From Synergistes sp. (GTDB lineage: Bacteria > Synergistota > Synergistia > Synergistales > Synergistaceae): a stretch of 47,545 nt of DNA. Position 1 is the first letter of the stretch; the number at the start of each line of letters is the position of its first letter. The stretch spans positions 1 to 47,545 of the forward strand of contig JAFYJW010000022.1 of NCBI GenBank assembly GCA_017537925.1. The letters run 5' to 3'. A program made the position numbers and the translations under genes. The notes below the pieces were generated by a model. That model saw only the letters and a list, made by a program, of their open reading frames with translations, was not told the origin of the DNA and did no database searches. This document shows positions 1 through 9,705 of the stretch, piece by piece.

Positions 1-84
1 CACGATATATTCACTCAGATAGATAATAAGATCAAAGCGGAAAACGCAAAAGCCGTACAGAAGAAAGACAAAAAACGTCCTTAA
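1..84 (+). CDS. C-terminal end of an upstream gene (partial)
   Basis: An open frame enters from the left edge and stops at TAA 82-84, leaving 27 residues that end in a lysine-rich tail (KKDKKRP). It lies 102 bp before the LptA-like gene on the same strand, so it is probably the previous gene of an envelope-related cluster. Too little remains to name a family. Confidence 0.6.
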   Translation, partial: HDIFTQIDNKIKAENAKAVQKKDKKRP

Positions 85-186
85 CGGAAAATGACCCAAT
101 ACATATCGCTCCGAATCATGTAAAATATTAGTATATGCGGTCATGTGCCGCCGTGTCGCTTTAACTTGCCGAAATGAGGGATCGCT

Positions 187-1221
187 GTGGCATTGATTAT
201 AAAAATCAAAAAAGTATGCGCTGCTGCGGCCGTAGCTGTCTTCTGCATGCTCCCTGCGTGCGGGGGGGCTTTTGCGGCCGAAGTAAAAAACTCGCTTTCC
301 GCCGATGACATACGCTATGATACAAACACCGGGGACGCCTTTGCGAAGGGCAACGTCATCATCATCAAGGACAGGTCCGTCGTCAAAGGGGACGAAGCGG
401 ACGGCAATACCGAAAAAGAGATACTCCGCGTCCGCGGGAACGTAGACGGAAAATTCCCGGATGAAGGAATAACGCTGAAAGCCGACCGCGCTTCATGGAT
501 AGGAGAAAGCTCAAAAAAATCCGACGGCTTCTTCGAGGCGCAGGGAAGCGTTAAGCTGACGCGCGCGCCTAAAGACAGGCTCAACGCCGAATATGTGCGC
601 TGGGAGATGGGGACGAAAAACTACTGGGCCAAGGGCAATGTCGACGGGCTGCTTGACGACAGGATAATAGACTCGGATGAGTTTACGAGGATAAACGACA
701 AATTCTGGGCGCGCGGAGTGCGCCGCTATGAGGACAAAAAAGAAAAGTTCTCGCTTTCGGCAAAGACAGTCGAAGGGCGTATCGGCAGCGATCCTAAGAC
801 CGGCGAGGAAGTAATGACGGAAATGACAGCCGATAAAGACGTCGTATTCCACTACGTGGACAACGAGGGCAAGAAAACAAAAATCACAGGCAACAAGGCT
901 GTATATTCAAAAGCCCGCGGCACCGTCGTCGTGTCCGGCAACACAAAGGCGGTCCGCAGCGACGGCAAGACCGTAACGGCTGATACGATGGTCATGCATG
1001 AAGACACCAGGCTCGTAGAGGCAAAAGGCAATTCACGGATAGTATTCTATACGGAAGAAAAAGAAAAGAAGCCGCAGCCTGAAGCGGAAAAGAAGGAAGA
1101 AAAGCCCTCAAAGCCGGCCGGGAAGGAAGCCCCTCAGGAGCCGGCGCCCGAGGAGAGCCGGTTTGAGCGCCCGGATGACCAGCATATCACTGACGAAGAG
1201 GAAGAATGGGTGAATCAGTAA
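187..1221 (+). CDS. lptA: LptA/OstA-like periplasmic LPS-transport protein
   Basis: Likely periplasmic bridge protein that carries lipopolysaccharide from the inner to the outer membrane. The GTG start at 187 follows a GAGGG ribosome site. Residues 1-30 form a signal peptide with an AFA-AEV signal peptidase I-type junction. Residues 31 to about 285 are rich in short beta strands of the OstA fold (patterns such as 'AKGNV' and 'GNKAVYSKARGTVVVSGN'). The last 55 residues are a charged Glu/Lys/Pro tail. At 344 residues it is about twice the length of E. coli LptA, so it may hold a second OstA repeat or combine LptA-like and LptC-like functions. lptB begins 4 bp downstream, which supports the assignment. 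The symbol is less certain than the family. Confidence 0.75.
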   Translation: MALIIKIKKVCAAAAVAVFCMLPACGGAFAAEVKNSLSADDIRYDTNTGDAFAKGNVIIIKDRSVVKGDEADGNTEKEILRVRGNVDGKFPDEGITLKADRASWIGESSKKSDGFFEAQGSVKLTRAPKDRLNAEYVRWEMGTKNYWAKGNVDGLLDDRIIDSDEFTRINDKFWARGVRRYEDKKEKFSLSAKTVEGRIGSDPKTGEEVMTEMTADKDVVFHYVDNEGKKTKITGNKAVYSKARGTVVVSGNTKAVRSDGKTVTADTMVMHEDTRLVEAKGNSRIVFYTEEKEKKPQPEAEKKEEKPSKPAGKEAPQEPAPEESRFERPDDQHITDEEEEWVNQ

Positions 1222-1225
1222 TATC

Positions 1226-1972
1226 ATGATGCAGGCCGACAAAGAAAAAACAAATGTGCTGCGTGCGGAAAAGCTGGTAAAGTCCTTCTCGGGCCGCCGT
1301 GTTGTCGACGAAGTCAGCCTTGAGATAAAAAGCGGCGAGATATTAGGGCTGCTCGGCCCTAACGGAGCAGGAAAAAGCACTACCTTCTATATGATAGTAG
1401 GGCGCATAATGCCCGAAAGCGGCAGCGTGACGCTCGGCGGAGTCTCTCTTGCCGGGCTGCCGATGTACCGCAGGGCGAGGGCCGGCATAGGCTACCTGCC
1501 GCAGGAGCCCTCTGTATTCCGCAGCCTCACGGTGCGCCAGAACCTCGATCTCGTGCTTGAGGAGTCTGGCATGGGGCGCGACGAGCGCGGCGAAAAGATA
1601 ACATACCTGCTCAAAGAGTACGGTCTTTCACACCTTGAAGACACAAAGGCGCAGTCGCTTTCAGGAGGCGAGCGCAGGCGCGTCGAGATAGCGCGCTGCC
1701 TTGCGATCGAGCCTCTTTTTATACTTCTTGACGAGCCGTTCAGCGGCATAGACCCGATAGCTGTGGCGGATCTTCAGTCTATAATCCGCGACCTCAAAGA
1801 GCGCGGCTACGGGATACTTCTGACGGACCACAATGTCCGCGAGACCCTTACCATAACGGACAGAGCGTGCCTTATATATGAAGGCAAAGTGTTCTTGGAG
1901 GGCAAGCCTGACTATATAACCGAAAACAAGGACGCCAGAAAGTTCTACCTCGGAAAAGACTTTACCTGGTAA
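1226..1972 (+). CDS. lptB: LPS export ABC transporter ATP-binding protein LptB
   Basis: Cytoplasmic ATPase that powers extraction of LPS from the inner membrane with LptF/LptG. At 248 residues it has the full ABC ATPase set: Walker A GPNGAGKST (44-52), a Q-loop LPQEPS (91-96), signature LSGGE (145-149), Walker B FILLDE followed by PFSGIDP (165-177), and the switch histidine in TDHNVRET (H202). The 'LLDEPFSGIDPIAV' stretch is characteristic of LptB. ATG 1226 or ATG 1229 could both serve as start. It sits 4 bp after the LptA-like gene and its stop overlaps the murJ start as TAATG, so translation is probably coupled. No lptF/lptG lies nearby. Confidence 0.93.
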   Translation: MMQADKEKTNVLRAEKLVKSFSGRRVVDEVSLEIKSGEILGLLGPNGAGKSTTFYMIVGRIMPESGSVTLGGVSLAGLPMYRRARAGIGYLPQEPSVFRSLTVRQNLDLVLEESGMGRDERGEKITYLLKEYGLSHLEDTKAQSLSGGERRRVEIARCLAIEPLFILLDEPFSGIDPIAVADLQSIIRDLKERGYGILLTDHNVRETLTITDRACLIYEGKVFLEGKPDYITENKDARKFYLGKDFTW

Positions 1973-3903
1973 TGAAAGAAGAAGAGATCAGCAGCGTCTG
2001 CGGGCCGGAAAATACGGCGCCGGAAAACAGCGGTCGTCCGGAAGAACTGTCCGGCTGCGAAGCCCCCTCTTCGCGCGAAGCGCGAAGCGAAGAGACTACC
2101 TCAGGGGGCAAGCGTCCGGATGCGTTATCCGGCTGCGAAGTCCCCTCTTCGCGTGAAGCGCGAAGCGATGAGACTGCCTCAGGGGGCAAGCGTCCGGAAG
2201 AAGAGTTATCGGGCTGCGAAGCTCCCTCTTCGCGTGAAGCGCGAAGCGAAGAGACTACCTCAGGGGGCAAGCGTCCGGATGCGTTATCCGGCTGCGAAGT
2301 CCCCTCTTCGCGCGAAGCGCGAAGCGAAGAGACTACCTCAGGGGGCAAGCGTCCGGATGCGTTATCCGGCATGGTCACGCATGCGATGCGCATGATGGCC
2401 GGAACGCTCCTGAGCCGCGTGCTGGGCCTCGTCCGCGAGATGCTCACAGCGGCGCTTTTCGGCGCAACGCGCCAGCTTGACGCCTTTTTCGTCGCCTATA
2501 CGATAGCGAACCTCTCACGTCAGCTGCTGGCGGAGGGGGCGCTCTCCGCGTCGTTCGTCCCGGTATTTTCCCGTGTGCTTGAAACAGAAGGAAACGAAAG
2601 GGCGCGAAAACTTGCAAATGAAGCCGTTACCGTCCTGATCTGCGGCTGCGCTTTTGTCATAATAGCCGGCATACTGCTCGCTCCTCTGATAGTAGGCATA
2701 ATAGCCCCCGGCTTTGCTCCGGACGAGCGGGCCCTTGCCGTTTCGCTTTCGCGCGCGATGTTCCCGTTCCTTATGCTCGTATCGGCAGCCGCTCTTGCGA
2801 TGGGCGTGCTGAACAGCATGGGCTGTTTCTTTATACCGTCGATAGCCCCGGCTCTGAGCAACCTTGCGTATATACTTTTCCTGCTTGCCGTCAGAAGGCA
2901 TCTTTCCGTATGGAACCTTGCGATGGCGGTCTTGCTCGGAGGCTGCTGCCATATGCTGCTGCAGGTGCTGTGGTGCTATAAACTCAGGATGCCGCTGCGC
3001 CCTGTGATGCCGAGACGGGATGATACGCAGCTCCGCAGCATGATGACGCTCTTTCTGCCCTATGCCGCCGGGCTTTCGCTGAACCAGCTCAACCCTGTTA
3101 TCAGCAGGATGCTCGGCTCATTCCTCTCTGCCGGCTCCATATCGGTGCTGACCTATGCCGACCGCGTGCTGCAGCTGCCGCTTGGGCTGTTCGTTATCAC
3201 TATATCCCAGGCGGTGCTGCCGATGCTGTCGCGCCAGAATCCGGAAAAAACGGCGGAATTCCGTGATTTCGCACGCGACGCGATACGCTTCAACCTCTTT
3301 GTCATTCTGCCCGTCACGGTCGGGCTTGCAATAGTATCAAGGGAAGTTGTGCATATCCTGTTCTTCCGCGGAGCATTTTCGGAATGGGCATGGGGCGCCA
3401 CGTCCACCGCGCTTTCACTGTATGCCCTCGGACTTCCCGGCATGGCGAGCAACACTGTCATCATGCGCGCGATATACGCAAGGCGCCTGCCGCGGGCGGC
3501 AGTCATGGTAACAGGGGTGACCGTATGCGTAAACCTTGCGGCAAGCCTGCTGCTGATGCGCACATTCGGCTATGCAGGGCTTGCGTTTGCGGCATCTTCG
3601 GCATTTACGGCGGCGGCCGTCTTTGCCGCGCATCTGCTTGCGCGCGATATCGGAGAAAAGCTGTCGATACTGGAAACGAAATGGCTCGCGAGGATAGTGC
3701 CGCCTCTGCTTCTGATGGGAGGATTTCTGCTTGCTCTGAAATATTTCTTCCCGTACCCGGTGGATTCCGGCATGACGCGGCGGCTTTTATGGCTTGCCGT
3801 CTCGGTCGCTGGAAGCGCCGCGGTATACGGCGTTTCCACGATAGCCGCGCGCTGCACCGAATGGCAGTGGATAAAGGGCGCGCTTGCCGGAAAGCGCCGC
3901 TGA
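1972..3903 (+). CDS. murJ: Lipid II flippase MurJ with a repeat-built N-terminal extension
   Basis: Integral membrane flippase of the MOP superfamily that moves lipid II across the inner membrane for peptidoglycan synthesis. The conserved protein starts near residue 134: 'TLLSRVLGLVREMLTAALFG' and 'LDAFFVAYTIANLSRQLLAEGALSASFVPVF' are MurJ hallmarks, followed by many hydrophobic helices up to residue 643. Residues 24-133 are four near-identical 26-27 residue hydrophilic repeats plus five residues of a fifth, encoded by 78-81 bp DNA repeats (separate entry). The start at 1972 overlaps the lptB stop. An internal ATG at 2371, immediately after the repeats, would give a normal-length MurJ but has no ribosome site close by. 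The in-frame repeats favour the long form, but I cannot exclude the short one. Confidence 0.9.
   Translation: MKEEEISSVCGPENTAPENSGRPEELSGCEAPSSREARSEETTSGGKRPDALSGCEVPSSREARSDETASGGKRPEEELSGCEAPSSREARSEETTSGGKRPDALSGCEVPSSREARSEETTSGGKRPDALSGMVTHAMRMMAGTLLSRVLGLVREMLTAALFGATRQLDAFFVAYTIANLSRQLLAEGALSASFVPVFSRVLETEGNERARKLANEAVTVLICGCAFVIIAGILLAPLIVGIIAPGFAPDERALAVSLSRAMFPFLMLVSAAALAMGVLNSMGCFFIPSIAPALSNLAYILFLLAVRRHLSVWNLAMAVLLGGCCHMLLQVLWCYKLRMPLRPVMPRRDDTQLRSMMTLFLPYAAGLSLNQLNPVISRMLGSFLSAGSISVLTYADRVLQLPLGLFVITISQAVLPMLSRQNPEKTAEFRDFARDAIRFNLFVILPVTVGLAIVSREVVHILFFRGAFSEWAWGATSTALSLYALGLPGMASNTVIMRAIYARRLPRAAVMVTGVTVCVNLAASLLLMRTFGYAGLAFAASSAFTAAAVFAAHLLARDIGEKLSILETKWLARIVPPLLLMGGFLLALKYFFPYPVDSGMTRRLLWLAVSVAGSAAVYGVSTIAARCTEWQWIKGALAGKRR
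2041..2370 (+). repeat. Four tandem 78-81 bp repeats at the 5' end of murJ
   Basis: Units run 2041-2118, 2119-2196, 2197-2277 (one extra codon) and 2278-2355, followed by the first 15 bases of a fifth. Each encodes a variant of LSGCE(A/V)PSSREARS(E/D)ET plus TSGGKRP, where the second residue of the last block varies. The DNA contains the perfect palindrome CTTCGCGCGAAG in two units and a hairpin CCGGAT-GCGTT-ATCCGG at unit boundaries. Units differ by a few substitutions and one in-frame triplet. Confidence 0.95.
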
Positions 3904-3980
3904 CACCGGCCGTTGTGCTATCATATCCGGGTGGCGGGCGTCTGCCATAAGCTGTCATATGAAGGAGGAGCATTTTTACA

Positions 3981-4538
3981 ATGAAGAAGATCATCTGCCT
4001 GTTCATTGCGCTGACCGCGCTGCTTTTGATCCCCGGCTGCGTCTTTGCGCTCCGTGATGACGGCGCCGCTCCGGATATAGCCTCCGTGGCCGGCCTGACG
4101 GACGAAAGACAGACGGACATCTGGGTCGAGGGAGAGAGTCTCGGCGACATCAGAATCGGAGCGCGCGGCGCTTTGCAGGTAATATATATCGACGAGGCCA
4201 TGGCAAAGGCGATGCGTTCCGACGTGACCGTTCCCCTGCCGGTATTTGACATGGCACAGTTCTACGGATCCGAAGCAGCCCGCGGAAAGAAGCTGTTCAT
4301 TGCTCATGTCGAGACATATAAGCCATGGGATTTCGACTATACGAATGTTTTTATCGGAGATTATCACCTTAAAAAAGGAGATATACTCTCTCCGAGCATG
4401 ACGAACCCGTTCGGGCCGCTCGCCTCCAAGACGGAAGGCTACTTCGCGTTTGCAGTTCCGTCGTCCGTGCTGAAAGAGGGCAAAGAGATACAGATAGGTT
4501 ACGGAGATTACAGCGAAACATGGAAAGCCCTGAAGTAG
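3981..4538 (+). CDS. Exported protein of unknown function, probable lipoprotein
   Basis: I do not recognise the family. The 185-residue product begins with a lysine pair and a hydrophobic stretch ending LIPGC (Cys at about 20), which fits a somewhat atypical lipobox; VFA just after could instead be a signal peptidase I site. The rest is soluble, mixed alpha/beta in character, with 'DIWVEGESLGDIRIGARGAL' and 'VFIGDYHLKKGDILSP', and has no obvious catalytic motif. A strong AAGGAGGAG ribosome site stands before ATG 3981. It lies between murJ and a small zinc-ribbon gene whose start overlaps its last 19 bases, so the two are probably co-translated. Confidence 0.75.
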   Translation: MKKIICLFIALTALLLIPGCVFALRDDGAAPDIASVAGLTDERQTDIWVEGESLGDIRIGARGALQVIYIDEAMAKAMRSDVTVPLPVFDMAQFYGSEAARGKKLFIAHVETYKPWDFDYTNVFIGDYHLKKGDILSPSMTNPFGPLASKTEGYFAFAVPSSVLKEGKEIQIGYGDYSETWKALK

Positions 4539-4729
4539 AAGGTATCGCCGAAGAAAAGCATGTCTACAGGTGCGCTGACTGCGGCCTTGTATTTGAATGC
4601 GATGATTTTGCGGAGAAGTGTCCGAACTGCCGCTGCCGCGTGCTGATACACGAAAAGGGCGAAGCAAGACGCAGCGGCGGAAAATGCTGCAGCGGCAGCT
4701 GCGCCGGATGCGGAGGCTGCTCCCATTGA
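4520..4729 (+). CDS. Small cysteine-rich zinc-ribbon protein
   Basis: A 69-residue protein with a rubredoxin/FmdB-like ribbon near the N-terminus: YRCADCG, then 13 residues on, CPNCRCRV, giving paired CxxC knuckles expected to bind one Zn. The C-terminus is a second cysteine cluster (CCSGSCAGCGGCSH) that could bind another metal. The ATG overlaps the end of the upstream gene by 19 bp, and its stop TGA overlaps the TTG start of tsaD, so it is wedged in a coupled operon. Compositional bias and this tight fit support a real gene. The function is unknown; a nucleic-acid or metal-handling role is only a guess. Confidence 0.7.
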   Translation: MESPEVEGIAEEKHVYRCADCGLVFECDDFAEKCPNCRCRVLIHEKGEARRSGGKCCSGSCAGCGGCSH

Positions 4730-5757
4730 CGCAGGGCAGAAAGGATTTTATCACACTCGCGATAGAAACGAGCTGCGACGACACTGCGGCCGCCGTCGTA
4801 AGCGGCATGCACGGAATACTTGCCGACATGATATCGAGCCAGATAGACTCCCACAGCAAATACGGCGGCGTAGTGCCCGAGCTTGCCTCGCGGATGCATC
4901 AGGAGGCCATGCTCCCGCTTGTTGAAAGCGCTCTTGCGGAAGCAGGCATAAAAGATCCGGCCTCTGAGCTGAGCCTTATCGCGGTCACTTCGGGTCCCGG
5001 GCTAATCGGCTCGCTGATGGTCGGAGTGATGACGGCAAAGGCGCTCTCGCAGGGCTGGAGACTTCCCCTTATAGGCGTAAACCACCTTGAAGGGCATATA
5101 TTCGCGAACGCCGCGGTCTTTGAAGATCTTGTTCCCCCTTTTATATCGCTTATCGTATCCGGAGGGCATACCGAAGTCGTTCTTGTCCGCGAATTCGGAA
5201 ATTACGAGCTTTTGGGCACCACGCGCGACGATGCGGCCGGCGAAGCTTACGACAAGGTATCCAAACTTTTGGGACTCGGCTATCCGGGCGGACCTGTCAT
5301 AGACAGGCTGGCAGCGGAAGGAGATTCCTTCTCCTTTGCTTTTCCCGTGCCGCTCTCGTCGACAGACAAGGTCGAATTCAGCTTCAGCGGTCTGAAGACA
5401 GCGGTTGCCGCCGCAATAGAAAAGGAGCTGCGGGCGGGAAGGACTCTTCCGGCCGCCGACATCTGCGCATCATTTCAGCGCGCGGCCGTTGAGAGCCTTA
5501 TGGGAAAGACGGACATAGCGCTGCGCCGCACGGGCGTGAAGCGGCTGGCCGTATCCGGCGGGGTCGCAGCGAATTCCGCGCTGCGCTCGGCTCTGGAAAA
5601 ATACTCGCGCGACAATGGCATACGCCTCTTTCTTCCTCCGCGCCGCATGTGTACCGACAACGCCGTGATGATCGCCGCGGCCGGATACAGCTCCTATATG
5701 CGCGGAAACGTTTCGGACCTGCGCCTTGCCCCGGATCCCTCGTGGAGCATATGGTGA
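4726..5757 (+). CDS. tsaD: tRNA N6-adenosine threonylcarbamoyltransferase TsaD
   Basis: Transfers threonylcarbamoyl to A37 of tRNAs that read ANN codons, together with TsaB and TsaE. I chose TTG 4726 because GGAGG (4712-4716) lies 9 bases upstream and the product then begins close to the conserved AIETSCDDT (12-20). The length of 343 residues is normal for the family. Metal-binding HLEGH (H120, H124), the glycine-rich 'VTSGPGLIGSL' and 'VSGGHTEVVLV', 'GYPGGPVIDRLA' and 'VSGGVAANSALR' are all present. The start overlaps the stop of the zinc-ribbon gene. In-frame upstream codons back to 4618 would add residues with no family match. Confidence 0.93.
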   Translation: MTQGRKDFITLAIETSCDDTAAAVVSGMHGILADMISSQIDSHSKYGGVVPELASRMHQEAMLPLVESALAEAGIKDPASELSLIAVTSGPGLIGSLMVGVMTAKALSQGWRLPLIGVNHLEGHIFANAAVFEDLVPPFISLIVSGGHTEVVLVREFGNYELLGTTRDDAAGEAYDKVSKLLGLGYPGGPVIDRLAAEGDSFSFAFPVPLSSTDKVEFSFSGLKTAVAAAIEKELRAGRTLPAADICASFQRAAVESLMGKTDIALRRTGVKRLAVSGGVAANSALRSALEKYSRDNGIRLFLPPRRMCTDNAVMIAAAGYSSYMRGNVSDLRLAPDPSWSIW

Positions 5758-5931
5758 TACTCAGAAGAGTTTCAGGCTGACTCATGCCCGTGCTTTAGTG
5801 CAGGAAAAACGCGGCAGTTCTGTTTATCAGCGAAAGATTTATTAAAGTCAAATACTTTTCGAAAAATCGAGAATATATTAGAAAATCATAAAAAAACGGA
5901 TAAAATCGAAAATATTTATTCGTAATTATGT

Positions 5932-5960
5932 TTGATAAAAACTGTACTACAGACTAAAAT
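5932..5960 (+). promoter_or_regulatory. Sigma-70 type promoter of groES-groEL
   Basis: TTGATA (5932-5937), 17 bp, TAAAAT (5955-5960), lying in a strongly AT-rich stretch that begins near 5820. Transcription would start near 5967, just ahead of the CIRCE operator. Confidence 0.8.
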
Positions 5961-5977
5961 CTCATTCGTTAAGAGAA

Positions 5978-6004
5978 TTAGCACTCAACGAAGGTGAGTG
6001 CTAA
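5978..6004 (+). promoter_or_regulatory. CIRCE operator (HrcA binding site)
   Basis: Perfect match to the CIRCE consensus: TTAGCACTC (5978-5986), 9-bp spacer, GAGTGCTAA (5996-6004). HrcA bound here would block the promoter just upstream and release it on heat shock. hrcA itself is not in the window. Confidence 0.97.
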
Positions 6005-6048
6005 CACAAAATATAAAGAGTTAAATTTTAACAGGAGGGATCTCTTAA

Positions 6049-8015
<1,967 letters not shown>

Positions 8016-8044
8016 AACAGCCGCAAAGATATACAGCATTGAAC

Positions 8045-8074
8045 AAAAAGCCGGAAGACCTCTTCCGGCTTTTT
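8045..8074 (+). terminator. Rho-independent terminator of groES-groEL
   Basis: Perfect inverted repeat of AAAAAGCCGGAAGA (8045-8058) and TCTTCCGGCTTTTT (8061-8074), ending in a T tract. The A-rich 5' arm would also let it work in reverse. Confidence 0.9.
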
Positions 8075-8118
8075 CGCTGCTGAGAAAAACGAAAAAGCTG
8101 ATGTTAACGCTTTTTGCC

Positions 8119-8152
8119 GAGCGCGTCTTTATCGAAAACCGCGCTCTTTTTT
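8119..8152 (+). terminator. Second terminator downstream of groEL
   Basis: GAGCGCG (8119-8125) pairs with CGCGCTC (8140-8146) over a 14-nt loop and is followed by six T (8147-8152). It lies 45 bp after the first groEL terminator and no gene lies between them. Confidence 0.75.
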
Positions 8153-8332
8153 ATCCGGAGTATGCTCCTTGCGCCCGCTGCTGCATGATAAAATATATTA
8201 TGTCAACGCAGATGCCCTGCCGTTTATAATGCAGTACGGGCGGAGACATTTTCTGCCGGAGCGCGCCGGCGCCGGTCTCAGGCGCTGAAGCGTCAGGATT
8301 TGTTCAACCTGCATACTTTAACAGAACTGCTA
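8153..8332. other. Gene-free spacer between groEL and pilC
   Basis: No convincing gene or RNA structure is visible. A TATAAT at 8225-8230 has only a poor -35 partner (TGTCAA near 8201), so I do not call a promoter there. Short open frames run into it but have no ribosome site or protein-like composition. Confidence 0.4.
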
Positions 8333-8360
8333 TTGACATTTTGTTTTTTTTGACAATAAT
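8333..8360 (+). promoter_or_regulatory. Probable promoter of pilC
   Basis: TTGACA (8333-8338), 16 bp, AATAAT (8355-8360). A second TTGACA at 8350-8355 has only a weak -10. The 38-nt leader ends in CCGGAGGCGG before the pilC start. Confidence 0.6.
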
Positions 8361-8398
8361 TACTATGTATTTGTATCAGCTTTAACCGGAGGCGGCAA

Positions 8399-9643
8399 AT
8401 GGAATTCTACTATGAGGCGAAAGCAAAAGACGGCAGGAAAGTCAGCGGCGTCCACCGCGGAGACAGCGAAAGCGACATTATCAGCTGGCTTAAGAGCACC
8501 GGTTCCATACCTCTGAAAATAGCAAAGAGCAGCGAGCGGGTTTCCGCCGCAGCGCAGGGAGACGATCTCACGGAACTGAAGGTCCCCGGCTTTTTCACTC
8601 TTGCTCCGAAAGTCAAGCTGCAGGACAAACTTGTATTTTTCCGCCAGCTCGCGACGATGATAGAATCCGGCATCTCCGTGACAGGTTCGCTTATCGTGCT
8701 TGCCGAGCAGACTCAGAACAAGACATTCCGCGCGATACTCGCGCAGGTGTATAAAAAGGTCTCAGCAGGCTCGACGCTTGGGGCCGCAATGGCCGAATAC
8801 CCGAAATGCTTTGATTCGATCACGATACCTTTGGTGCGCGCAGGAGAAGAATCCGGAACTCTTGACAGCAGCCTCGGCAAAATAGCGAAGTTCCTTGAAG
8901 ATCAGAACAATCTGCGCAAAAAGATATTATCGGCCATGACATACCCTGCAGTCGTCATTTCCGTGGCGCTGATCGTACTCGGCGTGATGGTCGTCGTAGT
9001 TATACCGCAGTTCGAAAAGTCCTTCTCCAACCTGAACGTAGAGATGCCTCTTCTTACGAGGACCGCCTTTGCCGTAGGGCGCTGGATGTCGTCCTGGTGG
9101 TACACGATACCGCTTGGCATAATAATCACAGTTGTCGTTCTTATGCGCCTGCGCCATATGGATTCGATGAAGCTGCCTGTGGACAGGATGCTGCTGAAAG
9201 TCCCGATCTTCGGCGACATAATCTTCAAGGCTGCCATGACGCGCTCATTCCGCACGATGAGCTCGCTGCTTCGCTCCGGCCTGCCGGTGCTCAAGGCGCT
9301 TGAGATGACGTCGGAGATATCCGGCAACGAGAAGATAAGAAGGGACTTCCTTACGATTCGCGACGGCGCTTCGATGGGGCAGTCGATGAACGCGATAGTC
9401 AGGGAAAAGAAGCTTTTCCCGCCGATGGTCGGGCATATGATGGCGGTCGGCGAAGAGACCGGGCGCTCCGACGAGATGCTTGACAAGGTAGCCGACTGGT
9501 ACGACTCGGAGCTGTCGGAAAAGATAAAGCGTCTGAGCTCGATACTGGAGCCTGTGATGGTCGTATTTGTCGGCGTCGTGGTCGCATTTATGGCAATGGC
9601 GATATTCATGCCGATATTATCGGCTATACAGGCGTTTCTCTAA
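8399..9643 (+). CDS. pilC: Type IV pilus inner-membrane platform protein PilC (GspF family)
   Basis: Polytopic platform on which the PilB and PilT motors act during pilus extension and retraction. The 414-residue product has the GspF layout: two cytoplasmic helical domains ('FFRQLATMIESGISVTGSLIVLAEQ' near 75-100 and its repeat 'MTRSFRTMSSLLRSGLPVLKALEM' near 280) and hydrophobic segments around 177-204, 232-252 and 380-410. Start ATG 8399 follows GGAGG. It opens the pilus locus with its own promoter. A type II secretion GspF cannot be separated from sequence alone, but the adjacent PilM-N-O and PilT favour a pilus. Confidence 0.9.
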   Translation: MEFYYEAKAKDGRKVSGVHRGDSESDIISWLKSTGSIPLKIAKSSERVSAAAQGDDLTELKVPGFFTLAPKVKLQDKLVFFRQLATMIESGISVTGSLIVLAEQTQNKTFRAILAQVYKKVSAGSTLGAAMAEYPKCFDSITIPLVRAGEESGTLDSSLGKIAKFLEDQNNLRKKILSAMTYPAVVISVALIVLGVMVVVVIPQFEKSFSNLNVEMPLLTRTAFAVGRWMSSWWYTIPLGIIITVVVLMRLRHMDSMKLPVDRMLLKVPIFGDIIFKAAMTRSFRTMSSLLRSGLPVLKALEMTSEISGNEKIRRDFLTIRDGASMGQSMNAIVREKKLFPPMVGHMMAVGEETGRSDEMLDKVADWYDSELSEKIKRLSSILEPVMVVFVGVVVAFMAMAIFMPILSAIQAFL

Positions 9644-9673
9644 AGCTCCGGGTGTTTCTCTAAAGTTCCGGGT
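9634..9673 (+). repeat. 20-bp tandem duplication at the pilC stop codon
   Basis: The 20-mer GTTTCTCTAAAGCTCCGGGT (9634-9653) is repeated at 9654-9673 with one C-to-T change. The first copy contains the pilC TAA. Confidence 0.9.
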
Positions 9674-9676
9674 TTC

Positions 9677-9705
9677 TTTGCAGGCGCGCTGATTTATAGT
9701 ATAAT
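9677..9705 (+). promoter_or_regulatory. Promoter of the major pilin gene
   Basis: TTTGCA (9677-9682), 17 bp, perfect TATAAT (9700-9705). Transcription from about 9712 would give a leader of roughly 210 nt ahead of the pilin ATG. That leader contains a GGACG/CGTCC hairpin around 9810-9830 but no riboswitch that I recognise. Confidence 0.75.

Noticed and set aside
2041-2370. CRISPR-like array
   Set aside because: Units are contiguous with no unique spacers and are in frame with murJ; no cas genes are present.
1962-2447. 161-residue minus-strand ORF over the start of murJ
   Set aside because: It is a mirror of the repeat units, which have no stops in this frame; it has no ribosome site and lies fully within lptB/murJ.
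4618-4725. Longer N-terminus for TsaD from 4618
   Set aside because: It overlaps the zinc-ribbon gene in another frame and adds basic residues unlike the family; TTG 4726 has a well-spaced ribosome site.
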